NCBI RefSeq assembly: GCF_001625305.1
Contig: NW_017803157.1
Span: 1,729,376 to 1,793,375, forward strand
Source: Branchiostoma belcheri
Lineage: Eukaryota; Chordata; Leptocardii; Amphioxiformes; Branchiostomatidae
Reading direction: 5' to 3'
DNA: 64,000 nt
A program made the translations under genes and the position numbers. Below are positions 24,434 to 45,105 of the stretch, in pieces; position 1 is the first letter of the stretch; every line of letters begins with the position of its first letter. The notes under the pieces are model-generated. The model did no database searches. It was not told where the DNA came from and saw nothing but the letters and a program-made list of their open reading frames with translations.

Positions 24434-24760
24434 TGTCAAAGGTGAAGGCCTCCAAATTGTAAACAAATATGTCAGGTCAAAGGTGAAGACCCCAAATTGT
24501 AAACAAAGATGTCAGGTCAAAGGTGAAGGACTCCAAATGTAAACAAGGATGCAAGTTCAAAGGTGAAGGGACCTAAAATGTAAACAAAGATGCAAGTTCA
24601 AAGGTGAAGGGCCCTAAAATGTAAACAAAGATGTAAGGTCAAAGGTGAAGGACCCCAAAATGTACACAAAGTCTAAGGTCAAAGGTGAAGGCCCCCAAAT
24701 GTACACAAGGATGCAAGTTCAAAGGTGAAGGCCTCAAAAATGTAAACAAAGATGTCAGGA
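24434..24760 (+). repeat. 40-bp minisatellite of DR1 plus forkhead-like motifs, 8 units
   Basis: Eight head-to-tail units of about 40 bp. Each opens with AGGTCAAAGGTGA or AGTTCAAAGGTGA, a direct repeat of two nuclear-receptor half sites spaced by one base (DR1, the type bound by HNF4, RXR and COUP-TF factors). About 13 bp later comes TGTAAACA (TGTACACA in units 6 and 7), a forkhead-type core. The array lies about 0.9 kb upstream of the IQANK1 start codon and 1.6 kb upstream of the Ig/FN3 start. Regulatory function is inferred from motif resemblance only. Confidence 0.85.
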
Positions 24761-25656
24761 CAATGCTTTTATTTACACAATAACATTCTTGTTTACACCC
24801 TTTCTCCACGCCTTTGTTTACATAATTTTCGGTGGCCTCCATCTTTGACACTGTCCATAAAATTTATATATTGTAAACAACGAAAAACGCCAATATGAAA
24901 ATTCCAGCCGTGATGTTAATTTTAAGCATAACGTTATAACAACAATGGAGGTTATTTAAGAGGCATATCATGCAACATATTAAAGGACAATAATTTTCCT
25001 TACCAAAACAATAACGAACATATCTGCAATATCCTAGAATATACATTAGCGTTACCGTTATACTGTATCATATTTACTAAACAAATATTTGTACTTACGG
25101 AAAATACACAAGACAAAAATTGCTGACCTATGACACATGCGCAATAACATAGATCACAGCAAAACCTAAAACTGAAATAATGTCAAGTTTCATTTGAATC
25201 AGTAGATATAGATATCTAATACTAAATGCAATGCTTTAATCTGGTTACAAAAATTATGTTTTGATTTTTGAAAAGGTTGAAAACATTACATAAGCCAACG
25301 TGTTCTGAATACCGGTACCTCCAAAATGTTTAGCTGCGATACCCGATAGGAAGGGACCATTGTTTTGGGTGTGAGAGGGGGTGCATAGTGAAAACAATAA
25401 AATCATGATTCAGGACTATAAATGTGCTAGATCTATAATTATGAACCATATGTTTCATGAAATCAATTTTTTGTATAATGCAAACGTATTTTTCTGAAAT
25501 GAATTAGTCAAAAACCTATTTAATAAAATAATAACATTGAACCCTTGCATTCAAAATGGTTAGGCCGAAATGGTTGCTTAGCAACATGTAGCTTTTGGGG
25601 TCACTACTCGGGTCACCGCGTCACACATTGGGGAGGGTCTGTTTTGAGTTTTCAAC

Positions 25657-35063
<9,407 letters not shown>

Positions 35064-35108
35064 TAATCAACTTTCTAAAGCAGGCTGAGACAAAATGAAC
35101 CAAATAAA

Positions 35109-35245
35109 TAGCCTCTACCAGGCACCGCGGATCGCTGGAAAAATTCCAGAAATTGGCAGAATCCATGGGTCACAAATTGGATCTTCTCTGGTAAAATAGG
35201 ATTTCTACTATTTTTCCAGCGATCCGCGGTGCCTGGTAGAGGCTA
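35109..35245. repeat. TAGCCT-end hairpin MITE (CTCTACCAGG family), short copy
   Basis: TAGCCTCTACCAGGCACCGC at the left and GCGGTGCCTGGTAGAGGCTA at the right. Flanks read CAAATAAA on both sides, an 8-bp target duplication (9 bp with one mismatch). It is inserted 45 bp after the IQANK1 stop codon, so it lies in the 3' UTR, and its target duplication created a second AATAAA at 35248. Confidence 0.88.
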
Positions 35246-35940
35246 CAAATAAAGACATAAAGACAAGTAAAGAATTGTGGGTCTAATGATTGAAATAGAT
35301 CAAACCAAGGACATTATACACAGAGGGGATTCATTCCTTAAGCTAACCCTTGATCAAACAATGTCATTTTCCAACTTAGGCCCATAGTTTTTGTTGTTTT
35401 CTTCACTGTGATCTCACAGGGTTTGTTTGGTCTCTTAGTGTGTTGTTCTGAGACAGAAATGAAGATTCCATCCAGGCCACCTGTAGACAGCCCAGTCTTA
35501 CATGTACACTAAGCTTGTGGCCAGAAATATATTGTAGCTATAATAGTTGTAAGATTGTATCTATCGTAGATACTGTTATCTACAACATGGCAAACAATGT
35601 GATACAATATCATGACCATATGTCATTAGCCCTGACCCTTTTAAGTTTGAAATCAGATCACAGTGGAGTTTTTTTCGTTCTCTGTGATTATTTTCATGAC
35701 GTTATAACAGTGAGATTTGTTGGAATGCAGCTATGCAAACTATCAACAGGGGGCGTCTCAGCCTTGAGCAGTAAAGTTGTTGTATATTTCAAATTACAAA
35801 GAATAGTTCAGTTGTTCATAGATACTGTTGAACCAGTACAAGGAGAACAGAAAATTTTATTACTGCTTTACAGACAATTTGATATGATATATGGCATTTA
35901 TATTTCTATATGATCATTTCTCATAGAAAAATTGTTTGAA

Positions 35941-35946
35941 AATAAA
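35941..35946 (+). other. candidate polyadenylation signal of IQANK1
   Basis: AATAAA about 880 bp past the stop, followed by a T-rich stretch (GTCTTTT). Alternative signals lie at 35102 and 35248. The stretch 35246-35940 shows no other gene and would be 3' UTR. Confidence 0.4.
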
Positions 35947-35965
35947 GTCTTTTCCAGCCATCCTA

Positions 35966-37040
35966 TGTTATGTTGTACCTGTTTAAGGATGTAGTGGCTA
36001 TGTAACTTAAACCCTACCTTGAGCTTATTGTCATAGAGAGTCGACATTATCATTATCACATAACATTCAACTGAGCAAATGAGGCCCTTGTTCGTGTGGT
36101 CAAATATTTTCACAAAGAAACAAACCATGTTTGCGTGCGTGCTATATGCCCATTTTCAATGCTTTCGTTACAGTTTTTCTTGTTAACGCCCTAACAGTAT
36201 TCAATAGTTCTCCACATAATTTTAGCGTGCGTAGATCATATTGGCTTTCACGCCGTCTTTATCAACCAGTGATTACACCAGACAGCCATCCCGTCATTGT
36301 CGGTGTTTATATGAACTACCTCGCGGATTGTTCTCCTGTTTTTCTCCAATTTGTTGGAGGGTGTCTACGCAATTCCCTGACGTCACGGCGACAGACTTCC
36401 CTTCCAGGCAGCCCGCCTTAACAAAAGGGCGCCAGTGTAAGATTAGTCAGTAATACCCCTTAAGAATGCCGATTACATGAAATATACACGCACCGCGCTC
36501 CGATTCAAATCCCTGCCATTCTTATCGAATATCCCACCTTAGCTCTACCTTTCTTGCCTCCGCGTCTTTCCATGAATAAGCCGTCGTTTGAGGATACAAC
36601 ACGGATGAGAAAAAAATCGCCTGGTCTTACTGCAAGCGTCAAGCCGGCGACAGAAATAGCAATAAGCTTTCCACGGAAAAGTGCGAAACGTTTTTGTTAA
36701 AGACCTGAAATAAGGCTGATTGTAAGTCTACATTCTCTGTGCTTACTATGCGGAAACATTCCACAGTGTTTTCTCAGGTGTCCCTGAATGCCCCTCTGGT
36801 TATTCAGGTGGTCTACTTTTTATATACGCTGCATTTTCTGTGGTTAACATACCTTCAATATTAGTTTGTAGGCCTGGCAGTCTCTCCTTTCGATTGAAAA
36901 ACATTTGAAGCTTGAAAATAAACGTTTAAACAAATATAAAAGGCTAAAGTTGTTAATACAGCTACGGAATAGTGATAAGTGAAGACAGCAGGGGTAAAAT
37001 GTGTAGGAGCTATTGTATCCTGTAAACGGTGAATGATACT
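35966..37040. other. intergenic, nothing recognised
   Basis: Only short open frames without family resemblance, no clear exon pairs, and no repeat that I could match elsewhere in the window. Confidence 0.5.
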
Positions 37041-37043
37041 TAT

Positions 37044-37945
37044 AACTAGAGTTCCACGATCTCATACCTTCGCCAAATGATGTTAGCCTTTATGACTAAG
37101 AAATTATAGATGAATCCCCCTGATTGTGCAAATAGGATCCTATATTGCATCAATTATATCTGTTGATCATATTCTACACAAGAAGTCTTATCTTATCAAT
37201 GCATGCCATTATAGCATGTTCTCATAAATTATGCAAATGAGTTCCTTATTTGAATAAGTTATGTTTAATTATGTTCACCTTCACATTAGTTTCAAATATC
37301 CCAAGTATGAAATTCCAGACATTACCACTATGTAATTATAACATTTTCTTGTTAATTATGCAAATTAAGTCTTCATTTGCATAATCAATATCTGCCTGTA
37401 TTTCTGCCGTTCTGAATTACATGTCACAAGCTTGAATCGTCCTATCATGGAATGCAGCTGATTTATAGAATTTCCTCATTAATTATGCAAATTACATTAA
37501 TATTTGCATAATTGTAATATCATTATGTCAAGCATCGCTTCAGCTACCTACATGCTAAAAATCACGACGATCCATCAGTCGGTTCTTGAGTTATCCGCCT
37601 TTAAACATTTTTCAACTAATGTCCCTGCAGTTCCAGAGCAAGCCGCTAGGGGGCCCAAACTCACGTCACTTGTTCCCCAGCACAAGAGCTACCTTCCATC
37701 CAAATTTCGTCACCCTAGCATGTCTAGATCACGAGATATCAAAACCGGAAGTTCAGCTGCAGTACCATAACAAGCCGCTAGGGGGCCCAAAATCTAATCA
37801 GTTCCACGTCTCATGAAGACCTACCCACCTACCAAGTATCAAGACAATCCATCTTAGCCTTCTTGAGTTATCGTGCTCACACACACACACACACACACAC
37901 AGACACACGAACGCCAACGAAAACATAACCTTCTTGGCGAAGGTA
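37044..37945 (+). repeat. 0.9-kb dispersed repeat, copy 2
   Basis: Same order of blocks as 9510-10435: ACTAGAGTTCCACGATCTCA, ACCTTCGCCAAATGATGTTA, AATTATGCAAATTAAGTC, GCCGCTAGGGGGCCCAAACT, a CA run, and the terminal hairpin ACCTTCTTGGCGAAGGT. It differs by scattered substitutions and small indels. Confidence 0.75.
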
Positions 37946-37966
37946 ATAAAGATACCACAGCCGCGT

Positions 37967-38134
37967 TCTATCAGCTTAAGAGAGTCCTGTTCCTTCTTTA
38001 AAATCTATGGAAAAAAGAAGCTTAATGCTCCAAGAAAGGATCCACCAGGATCTATCAGCTTAAGAGAGTCCTGTTCCTTCTTTAAAATCTATGGAAAAAA
38101 GAAGCTTAATGCTCCAAGAAAGGATCCACCACAT
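37967..38134 (+). repeat. 84-bp perfect tandem duplication
   Basis: Two adjacent 84-bp units, starting TCTATCAGCTTAAGAGAGTC at 37967 and 38051, identical as far as I can read. As 84 is a multiple of three, the plus frame reads a repeated 28-residue peptide (SLRESCSFFKIYGKKKLN core). I could find no flanking splice sites or start that would make it a gene. Confidence 0.85.
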
Positions 38135-38304
38135 TTTTTTGCAACATTTAGAAGGTCTTACTAGTAAACCATTATACCTTCCATGAGTAAACCTTTTATC
38201 TCGGAGAAGGAAGCGAAGAGCAAAAGATGCACCACTACAAAAGACGTACCGTGTACCAAAGGTTACACAAACACACGCAAAGTGTGGGACATTACGTCTT
38301 CCAC

Positions 38305-38615
38305 GGTTACAAAAGAGACGTCAAACCCTTCAGACATAGCTTCTGACGATTACCTTTTATTATATGTAATGGTGTAGTTTACTGCAAATTTCTGCCCGAA
38401 GGATAATTAGAAATAACAAGGATAAAAGAACATAGAAACAGAGTTCAAAATAACTTCAAAATCCACACTAGTAATAAAGGTAACTGTCTGAAACTATGTC
38501 TGAAGGGTTTGACTTCTCTTTTATATATGTATTTTACAATTATTTTGTACTCTGTTTCAGTGTTATTTTGTCCTTGTCATTTGCAATTAGCCTTCGAATT
38601 CGGGCAGAAACTTGA
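38305..38615. repeat. two interleaved inverted repeats
   Basis: Arm A (AAAGAGACGTCAAACCCTTC, near 38312) pairs with A' (GAAGGGTTTGACTTCTCTTT, near 38503). Arm B (TTTCTGCCCGAAGGATAATT, near 38387) pairs with B' (near 38570-38612, ending GGGCAGAAA). The order is A, B, A', B', so the two stems cross rather than nest. Confidence 0.6.
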
Positions 38616-38838
38616 AATAAACGTATAAAACTAGAGTCAGCTAGGCTGAGCCCAATCGTTACATCTGCTTGGAGATCAGAGAAATTTATCATGACCACCC
38701 CCGGAGCGAAGTTAAAGAAGTAATCCCAACTTTTTATCAATAATCGATTCTCCAGACTGGCTCCATCCAGATTTTTATTACAGCAATGACTTCAAGGAAA
38801 CCACCGGAGCATATCGATGTTGGAACAGGGCACATCTA

Positions 38839-39039
38839 TAGCCTCCGTAGCAGGCTTATAGAACTGGGGGTTTGGTGGTCTTCGGCTGTTTTCTGATTAG
38901 CCCAGTTCTAAAATAAATGGGGGTAATTCAATCAGGCCGGCTATGTTGTCTATATGCAATCAGAAAATAGCACATAAAAGCTCCCAAAGACCACGAAGAC
39001 CCCCCAAAACCCCCAGTTTTTGGCACGCTATGGAGGCTA
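38839..39039. repeat. TAGCCT-end hairpin MITE (CCGTAGCAGGC body)
   Basis: TAGCCTCCGTAGCAGGC at the left and GCACGCTATGGAGGCTA at the right, with inverted GAACTGGGGGTTTGGTGGTC inside. Flanks GCACATCTA and ACACATCAA may be a decayed 9-bp target duplication. Single copy here. Confidence 0.7.
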
Positions 39040-39236
39040 ACACATCAAACCGACTATTCCACACATCACTTCAGCTATCTATCGACGTTTAGATTGGACC
39101 GAATCAGCCTGATTACTGAGAGCGCCACAACAGGCTCACAAAACACCTTGATATCCAACATGGCCATTACGTCTGATCGACGGTGGAATAACATGTCTGA
39201 ACATTCCGGAGAAGTACGTGCGCTCATGACCTTTCG

Positions 39237-39455
39237 CGTTTGTGAACTTTACTATATAACTAATAAACTGGTGGATGTCCCAACTACTAAGTACCTAATA
39301 CCAGCCCAGAAGAGAACAAGAAATAGCCTTCAAGTACCAGAGTTATCAACCTAGGATTGAGGTGTTCAAGAATTCATTCTTTCCTAGAACTATTGCAGAG
39401 TGGAACTCTGTCACCAAGTACAGTAGGGGCATTGTCAATAGATAGCTTTAAACAA
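39237..39455 (+). pseudogene. remnant of a non-LTR retrotransposon reverse-transcriptase C-terminus
   Basis: One frame reads LVDVPTTKYLIPAQKRTRNS and then, after a +1/-1 shift, another reads YQPRIEVFKNSFFPRTIAEW and NSVTKYSRGIV. The pattern of arginine-rich segment followed by FKNSFFPRTIxxWN is typical of the extreme C-terminus of metazoan LINE ORF2 proteins. The rest of the element is absent and the frame is broken, so it is a dead 5'-truncated copy. Confidence 0.75.
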
Positions 39456-39469
39456 AAGTCTAGAGCTAG

Positions 39470-39915
39470 AAGTTCAAGGGTTAGGTGTAACAAGTCGATT
39501 GGTGTAATATAGCCAGCTGCCGCCGCGCCGCGTGCCTGCGAAGCTGCTGTGTTACGCCAAATGGCGGTTATACCGGCTATACAGATACAGATACAGATAA
39601 CTAGTGTGGAGAAGTCTTTACAGAAGGCCACAGATTTTGTTTGTCAACTTACACAAGCGGTAGGCATCATCTGCCTTAACTACGTTCATTTAGAGTCATA
39701 CCTTAACATTTGTCGGAACAAAGTATCAATTGATAGCATACATCTAGGGCTAACACTCAAGTTACTTACTTGACATACACACAAGACAATATTCCGTATT
39801 TGTATCTGTATAGCCGGTACAACCGCCCTTCGGCGTAACACACTAGCTTCGCAGGCACGCGGCGCGGCAGCAGCTGGCTACATTAGACCGAACGACGTGT
39901 TACACCTAACCTTTG
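39470..39915. repeat. long inverted-repeat element, GTTAGGTGTAACA ends
   Basis: The left arm GGTTAGGTGTAACAAGTCG ... AGCCAGCTGCCGCCGCGCCG ... CGGCTATACAGATACAG is repeated inverted at the right over about 130 bp. Related single arms occur at 12700-12900, 28855-28985 and 60945-61000. It directly follows the LINE remnant. Confidence 0.75.
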
Positions 39916-40123
39916 AACATCTAACTCTAACCATTCAACTGGTTTGTACGGTACAGTGCGCCCGCTTCACGTTACCCTATGTTGTAATTGACAAAGCTAC
40001 TTACGATATACTAGTATATAATGAGTAAGAAATATAGTGTTTGACTTCTATATCTATTTGAGAGACATGTACATCATTCAATAGAGGTAGAAGCGCCTGG
40101 TTTCTTCATTGTCATCATAATGC

Positions 40124-40484
40124 ATTAAAGGCATCCAATGCGATTTCAGGGCGGCAAAACAAAAATGTTCCCTGGATAAGGAAATCTGTCATTTACTGCA
40201 ATTTCTTCATCATTTCATACTACAAACATTTGAAATAGCCCCAAACAAGCTACCTGAGGCATCTCTTTATTTTTGGGGGGTACCACCCATAAATAGATAG
40301 AACCAGCCTATGACAAAAAACAAGGAACCGTTTTCCGTCAGTGACATCGCATTTTTGTCTCGCAGATATCAGTATGCTTAATTACAGGATAGGAATGATC
40401 TAAAGTACTGCTTTAAAAGAATGACCAGCAAATTGACTTTGAAAATCCAGTTTTGCTGCCCTAAAATCGCATTGGATGCCTTTA
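40124..40484. repeat. inverted-repeat element, TTAAAGGCATCCAATGCG ends
   Basis: TTAAAGGCATCCAATGCGAT followed by TTCAGGGCGGCAAAAC at the left is inverted at the right (TTTTGCTGCCCTAAAATCGC then ATTGGATGCCTTTAA). A related end occurs near 59640-59680. No coding content in its 0.3-kb interior. Confidence 0.75.
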
Positions 40485-40829
40485 ACGGAGAATCTCTGAG
40501 TAAAAGATGTAATTTGGAATTGTCTAGGGTTTGTCTTTTGTTTTGTGCGAAGCCTTGTAGGCGAGAAGATCAGCCCAACAGATGGCACAATCAGGCTATC
40601 TTCGATTCGCTCTGGAAGTAAATGGGTCGAATCTTGTGATATTCTTGAGGGTCAAAAACCAATTCAAACAGGCGATTTCTTCTCCAAGCGTGACACATTC
40701 TCCACAGTCGCGCTGATAGTCTGGGAGAGAACATATCGCGTGTTGTTCGCCTCGTGTGACGGCCTGTAATAAACCTCCTGAAGGCATGTGTAAAACTTGG
40801 GCGCTAAAATGCATCAATAATTAATTCTA

Positions 40830-41860
40830 AGAGACATGTGAGCATCCCGGGTTGACATCCGTTACTTGCGATATTGAAGTTAGATGTATTCTTGCGTGGA
40901 ATCTGTCAAAAGAATTTCTTTAAGAGCATTTCTACACAATATACAATATTGATCCGTGGCGATTCATTCTTAGGAACAGCAGTGCTTACACCATGCACTG
41001 ATCACCTATTTTATTACTAATATAAGGTTATTGATTAATTGATCTTGCGCCTATTGTCCATAGTCAACTAGCGTGTATAGGGAGATATAACGCATGATAA
41101 ATAAACTGGGATTTTAAAACGTTTTGCAGTCCGTAGTATTGATCACTCGCCTTGTTTCTTGCCATAATGTTTGGGTCATTAATAATCAAGAACGTCTTTT
41201 TTATCGCTGGTAAAGGACACAGAATTTTCAACCTGAGTGATGAAAACACAATGTCAATGACAATGAACTTTATTACATATTCACGCCCGACATGGGCCAA
41301 ATGCACTACGTTAGATAACTGAGGTATAAGGGTAAGAGGAACAAGTGCTCCATTACTGTGCTACATCTATATCTACAGGATCTCTTGTCTCTTTTTTGAA
41401 TAAGCATGAACAAATTTACATAGTTTTTCATTTACTCATTTACATCGAAGTTCCTGGACGTCATAATATGAATTCTCATTTCGGTAAGTGCGTATATTTT
41501 TGTTCTAATTTTAAGCAAATGATTAAAGAATTCCGCATGCCTGTGTATATTGTGCATTCTAAAACAAAATGCGCTTCATTTTCTACACAGTTATCGTTAC
41601 AGAGACTTTTTTGTAGAGTATACATTCTGTCATATGGGTGAGTCTAGTTGTCAATAAAAAAACTGTTATAAGTGCTTATCCCACATTGCTAGATGTGATC
41701 ATGATCAGCTGACTGTGCTCACGTATGTAGAGGAGTTTTGGCACGCGGCGTGCTAGCGCTGCTATCCCGTAAAAGGCCACAGGAGTAATTTCACATTTAT
41801 CAATGCAAACGGCCATTATCTGCAGCAGGCGGTTATACGCAGTGATTCAAAGCGGCACTG
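40830..41860. other. intergenic, nothing recognised
   Basis: No exon pairs, no family motif and no repeat matched elsewhere in the window. The base composition rises in GC only from about 41850 toward the orphan gene. Confidence 0.45.
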
Positions 41861-41869
41861 TGGGGCCGG

Positions 41870-42285
41870 GAGCGCCGGAACAGGCGGGCTCACACGTTCT
41901 CTCTCCCTCCCTAGTAGTACAGACCTAGGGCGGGGCGAAACAGGGGACCTCTACTGTCTTGCGTACACCTGCCGTGCGTGAACACCTGAATTACAGACCG
42001 GCTGCGTCACATGCGTACCGCGGCACCGGCCGGGCTGATGAGAGGATCGGAATGCGGCCCCGCAGGCAAGCCCAGCCGCAACTCACGCAGCAACATTCCG
42101 ACATTGTAGCATCTCCGAACCGAGAGGGTAGACTGGAATAGAGACCGGGAACAGAACAGGACTGGTAACAACGTGCCGGCAAGAATATTTCTCCTGGTGA
42201 AGTGTACACATGGCTTCTACAATACTCCCATAGTTCAGCATACATCGTGAGGGTTGACAGGACTCTAGATAACGTTATAGTTCAG
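41870..42285 (+). promoter_or_regulatory. GC-rich promoter and untranslated first exon of the orphan gene
   Basis: From about 41870 the sequence becomes CpG-rich (GGGGCCGGGAGCGCCGG, ACCGCGGCACCGGCCGGG). A good donor (TTCAG|GTAAGG) lies at 42285 and pairs with the acceptor TTTTTCTAG before 42593, 20 bp upstream of the start codon at 42613. The transcription start cannot be fixed from sequence alone. Confidence 0.45.
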
Positions 42286-42612
42286 GTAAGGCCTACTACA
42301 TGTATAGATCTTTCCTCTTGTTGGAAACTTTGAATGCACGACATGTTTTTATTGATGTCTTTGCAGTAGTAATTTTTTCTATAATGTCACTTGGTCATGA
42401 CCTTTGATATTAGTATCACACGTACAGCACTTTGACGTTATAGGTGATTGATGTGAATTTTTTTCTGTGTGTTTTCTTTTTAAATTTTTTTTAAAGTTTC
42501 ATTTCAAATAAACAATACATACGTGTACAAATGCGACGACGTGGAAAAAGAGTAGAGATACAAACATTTTTTTTGTGTTTGTGTTTTTCTAGATTAAGAG
42601 GAAGACACCGAG

Positions 42613-43038
42613 ATGGTGCAGTTATACTACTACGAGAACCTCGGAGCGGAGTGCCGCAAGCTTCTGGCCAAGACCGACTACCCGGTGAAGATCCTCCTGT
42701 TCCCGTACGAGGGCTGGGCGGCCTCGGCTCTGCGAGTGACGTGGACCCTGAAGTTGCACAAGTGGAGCCGGTCCCGCTGCAAAGTGGCGGAGAAGTGCGG
42801 CAGCCGCATGGCGTCGACCGTCGCGAAGGTGACCGAGTTCGCCAAGGGGTACATGTCGATCAGGGGCAGGTTCAAAGGCGTGAAGGATCCCGACTTTGAG
42901 TTGTGTCTCACGTCGCATGTTTCTAACGCGGATTTCCGCGACGGTTACTTACTGACGGGGACGCTAGAGCGGGGGGACCGCTCCGAGGGAAGGATGGAGC
43001 TCACCCACTTCGCTATGGTGCGGAGAGACCCGTACTGA
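42613..43038 (+). CDS. uncharacterised 141-aa protein, single coding exon
   Basis: The start ATG has G at -3 and G at +4 and lies 20 bp after a splice acceptor (42593), so the 5' UTR is spliced and the coding part is intact in one exon. The codons are strongly GC3-biased against an AT-rich surround, which supports real coding. The protein is basic, without signal peptide or TM helix. It begins MVQLYYYENLGAECRKLLA; it has aromatic-rich N-terminal strands (ILLFPYEGW), a Lys/Arg/Cys-rich centre (KWSRSRCKVAEKCGSRM) and ends THFAMVRRDPY. I do not recognise a family. Alternating hydrophobic and charged residues suggest a beta-rich fold; this is a guess. It may be lineage-restricted. Confidence 0.75.
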   Translation: MVQLYYYENLGAECRKLLAKTDYPVKILLFPYEGWAASALRVTWTLKLHKWSRSRCKVAEKCGSRMASTVAKVTEFAKGYMSIRGRFKGVKDPDFELCLTSHVSNADFRDGYLLTGTLERGDRSEGRMELTHFAMVRRDPY

Positions 43039-44648
43039 AGGCCTGAAGCTCTCGGAGATACTCCTGAGACTGCTCTAACCGAGGACGTACATTCAAGCAA
43101 TGACGAGGCACGAAGCGCTGATCATGTATGACAGAAGGTAGCAATATGATAGATAGGCCCTCTCACAAACAAGACTGCAGGCTTGCCAAAAATATCCCTC
43201 TCTGTTACACGTGACATATGTTTGACATTTTCCGGGCTGATTCCTGGCAGATATAATATAAGAACCGGCTCAACAATGGCGACAGACGCATTATTACATG
43301 TAGGTACCTGGCTTATATGATGCTACCGTTTCTACAGCCACGTTTTGTTATAAGCATCTACCTTCAATACTTAACTCACAGCTAAATCGCTAGCTTAGTC
43401 TGGTAGCCGCTGCAATAGAGAGTACAGGTAAAATAGAATTATATATCTAGCGCCCAAGCGGCGTACAAGATTGCTTTCTTTGTGTGTACAAACCACGTTG
43501 AACCAGCAATCACTGCAGGCGCATATTTACGAAGCTTAGCCCGAGTATCTGTTCTTTGTCAACCCCACGCCAGCCGCCGCCGCTATAGAAATTCGATGCT
43601 ATCAGTTCTGTGCTTAACTGAAGCGTTCCCGGGCCGTACGTCAATTGTTGACGTTGAGAAATCTGCCGATAACTGACTGGCAATGAAAACGACGCGGCGT
43701 GAACAGCCTAGACGTGTGCAGTCATTTCAAGCTGCATATTAATATAATATTATATCTGCCAACATTCTGAATATGAATTTTCCTTTGTGTGTGTCGGAAA
43801 CCACCAGAGACATGCCTCGCCTTTTAATATTGACGAGCAAATAATTGGGTTTGTGTTCCAAATCATCCTGATGTATTCCTAATTGGGATTTATGACCCTC
43901 ATTTAGCCACCGCCATTTTTTCCGCCTTAATACCAATACATGAAAAACGCTGTTCATATATATAATATTGCTGTCTGCCATTTGACGAAACGTGTTCATT
44001 ATTATTGCATGAATCCAGCGCCCTTCTGAGATTATGATCATAAAGGCATATCATAGAGCACCAATCAGACAACCCTCCCCGATAGGAGCGGCCAACCTGG
44101 AGCGCTCCCCGGGCGACTTTGACGGATCGCTGTCGTTACAGAAACAATTTGGCAGCGACCGATAAAAAGGCCTGCCCGGGTAGAGACGACCCGCCTGCAC
44201 TGCCGGGGCTTCATAAGCATGCAGCAGCGGCCTGGAGAGGTTATCTACGGGCGAATTTGTAACCCAGGGTAGATTTACTAGCAGATTTAAGACCCCCAGG
44301 CGCCGTAACTGCCCTCAAAATCCTATTAAGTACCAACCATTTTACCAAATTACTTCCCCCTTCGCATCGATGTTCTGTTTCATAATGTCATGATGGGGAG
44401 GATACGTGTCGTTCTTAGGTCTCACTGAACTGGCGACTATAAAATATTTACCAAATCCCTCTGGTAGGGACGGAATACGAACGTTTCATGTAATATATAA
44501 TGTTAGTGTAACATTATTTTGACAGTGCATCTATATGTGTGCCGGTACAATGCTAGGTAATCTTTAGTACATTATGTGTCTGTATTGTTTTCCCATGCTG
44601 TATGTATGTATGTACATCGCTGGCGAGTGTGTGTGTGTCTACCAAATG

Positions 44649-44654
44649 AATAAA
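44649..44654 (+). other. candidate polyadenylation signal of the orphan gene
   Basis: AATAAA following a TG-rich stretch about 1.6 kb past the stop codon. The span 43039-44648 has no other gene that I can support; it is either a long 3' UTR or intergenic. Confidence 0.3.
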
Positions 44655-45105
44655 ACAAAAATCTACCCATCGTATCGTGCGGCGTTGATCAATGATCATG
44701 TTTTTGAAGCAGCTAGCGTGCCGTAACTTCAGGGTAATGAGTTTTCTAACATTGATGAGGTGCCTTATATTTAAAGATCGGGTGGTACAGGGGAGACAGG
44801 GCTCGAAATTAAAGGTGGTCCACTGACCACTAACATATAGGCTGGGACAACTAAAAAGACACTTTGGGACAGTTTTGGGACAATAGAAAAATAATCAACA
44901 TCAGAATGTCGGCCCTTCTTTTGTTTATCAGGCACACGTCCCGGCTTTTGGATCCGGAAAAGTCTCCCGAATTCCCTGTCTACACTGCAATTTTAGTGCG
45001 CCTGGGAGTCAGAACATAAGCAAAATAAAGTTGAAGTCATACCCAAAAAGCAGGTTGAGACAATTCATCCTCACTTCGGGGCAATTGAAATTTATTTTTG
45101 GGACA

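Noticed and set aside
24434-24760. CRISPR-like array
   Set aside because: Units are contiguous with no unique spacers, and the genome is eukaryotic; it is a minisatellite.
37967-38164. A gene made of the repeated 28-residue peptide
   Set aside because: No start, splice sites or downstream exon could be supported; treated as a tandem duplication.
42622-42918. 98-aa minus-strand frame opposite the orphan gene
   Set aside because: It is a shadow of the GC3-rich plus-strand coding sequence; no splice or start context of its own.
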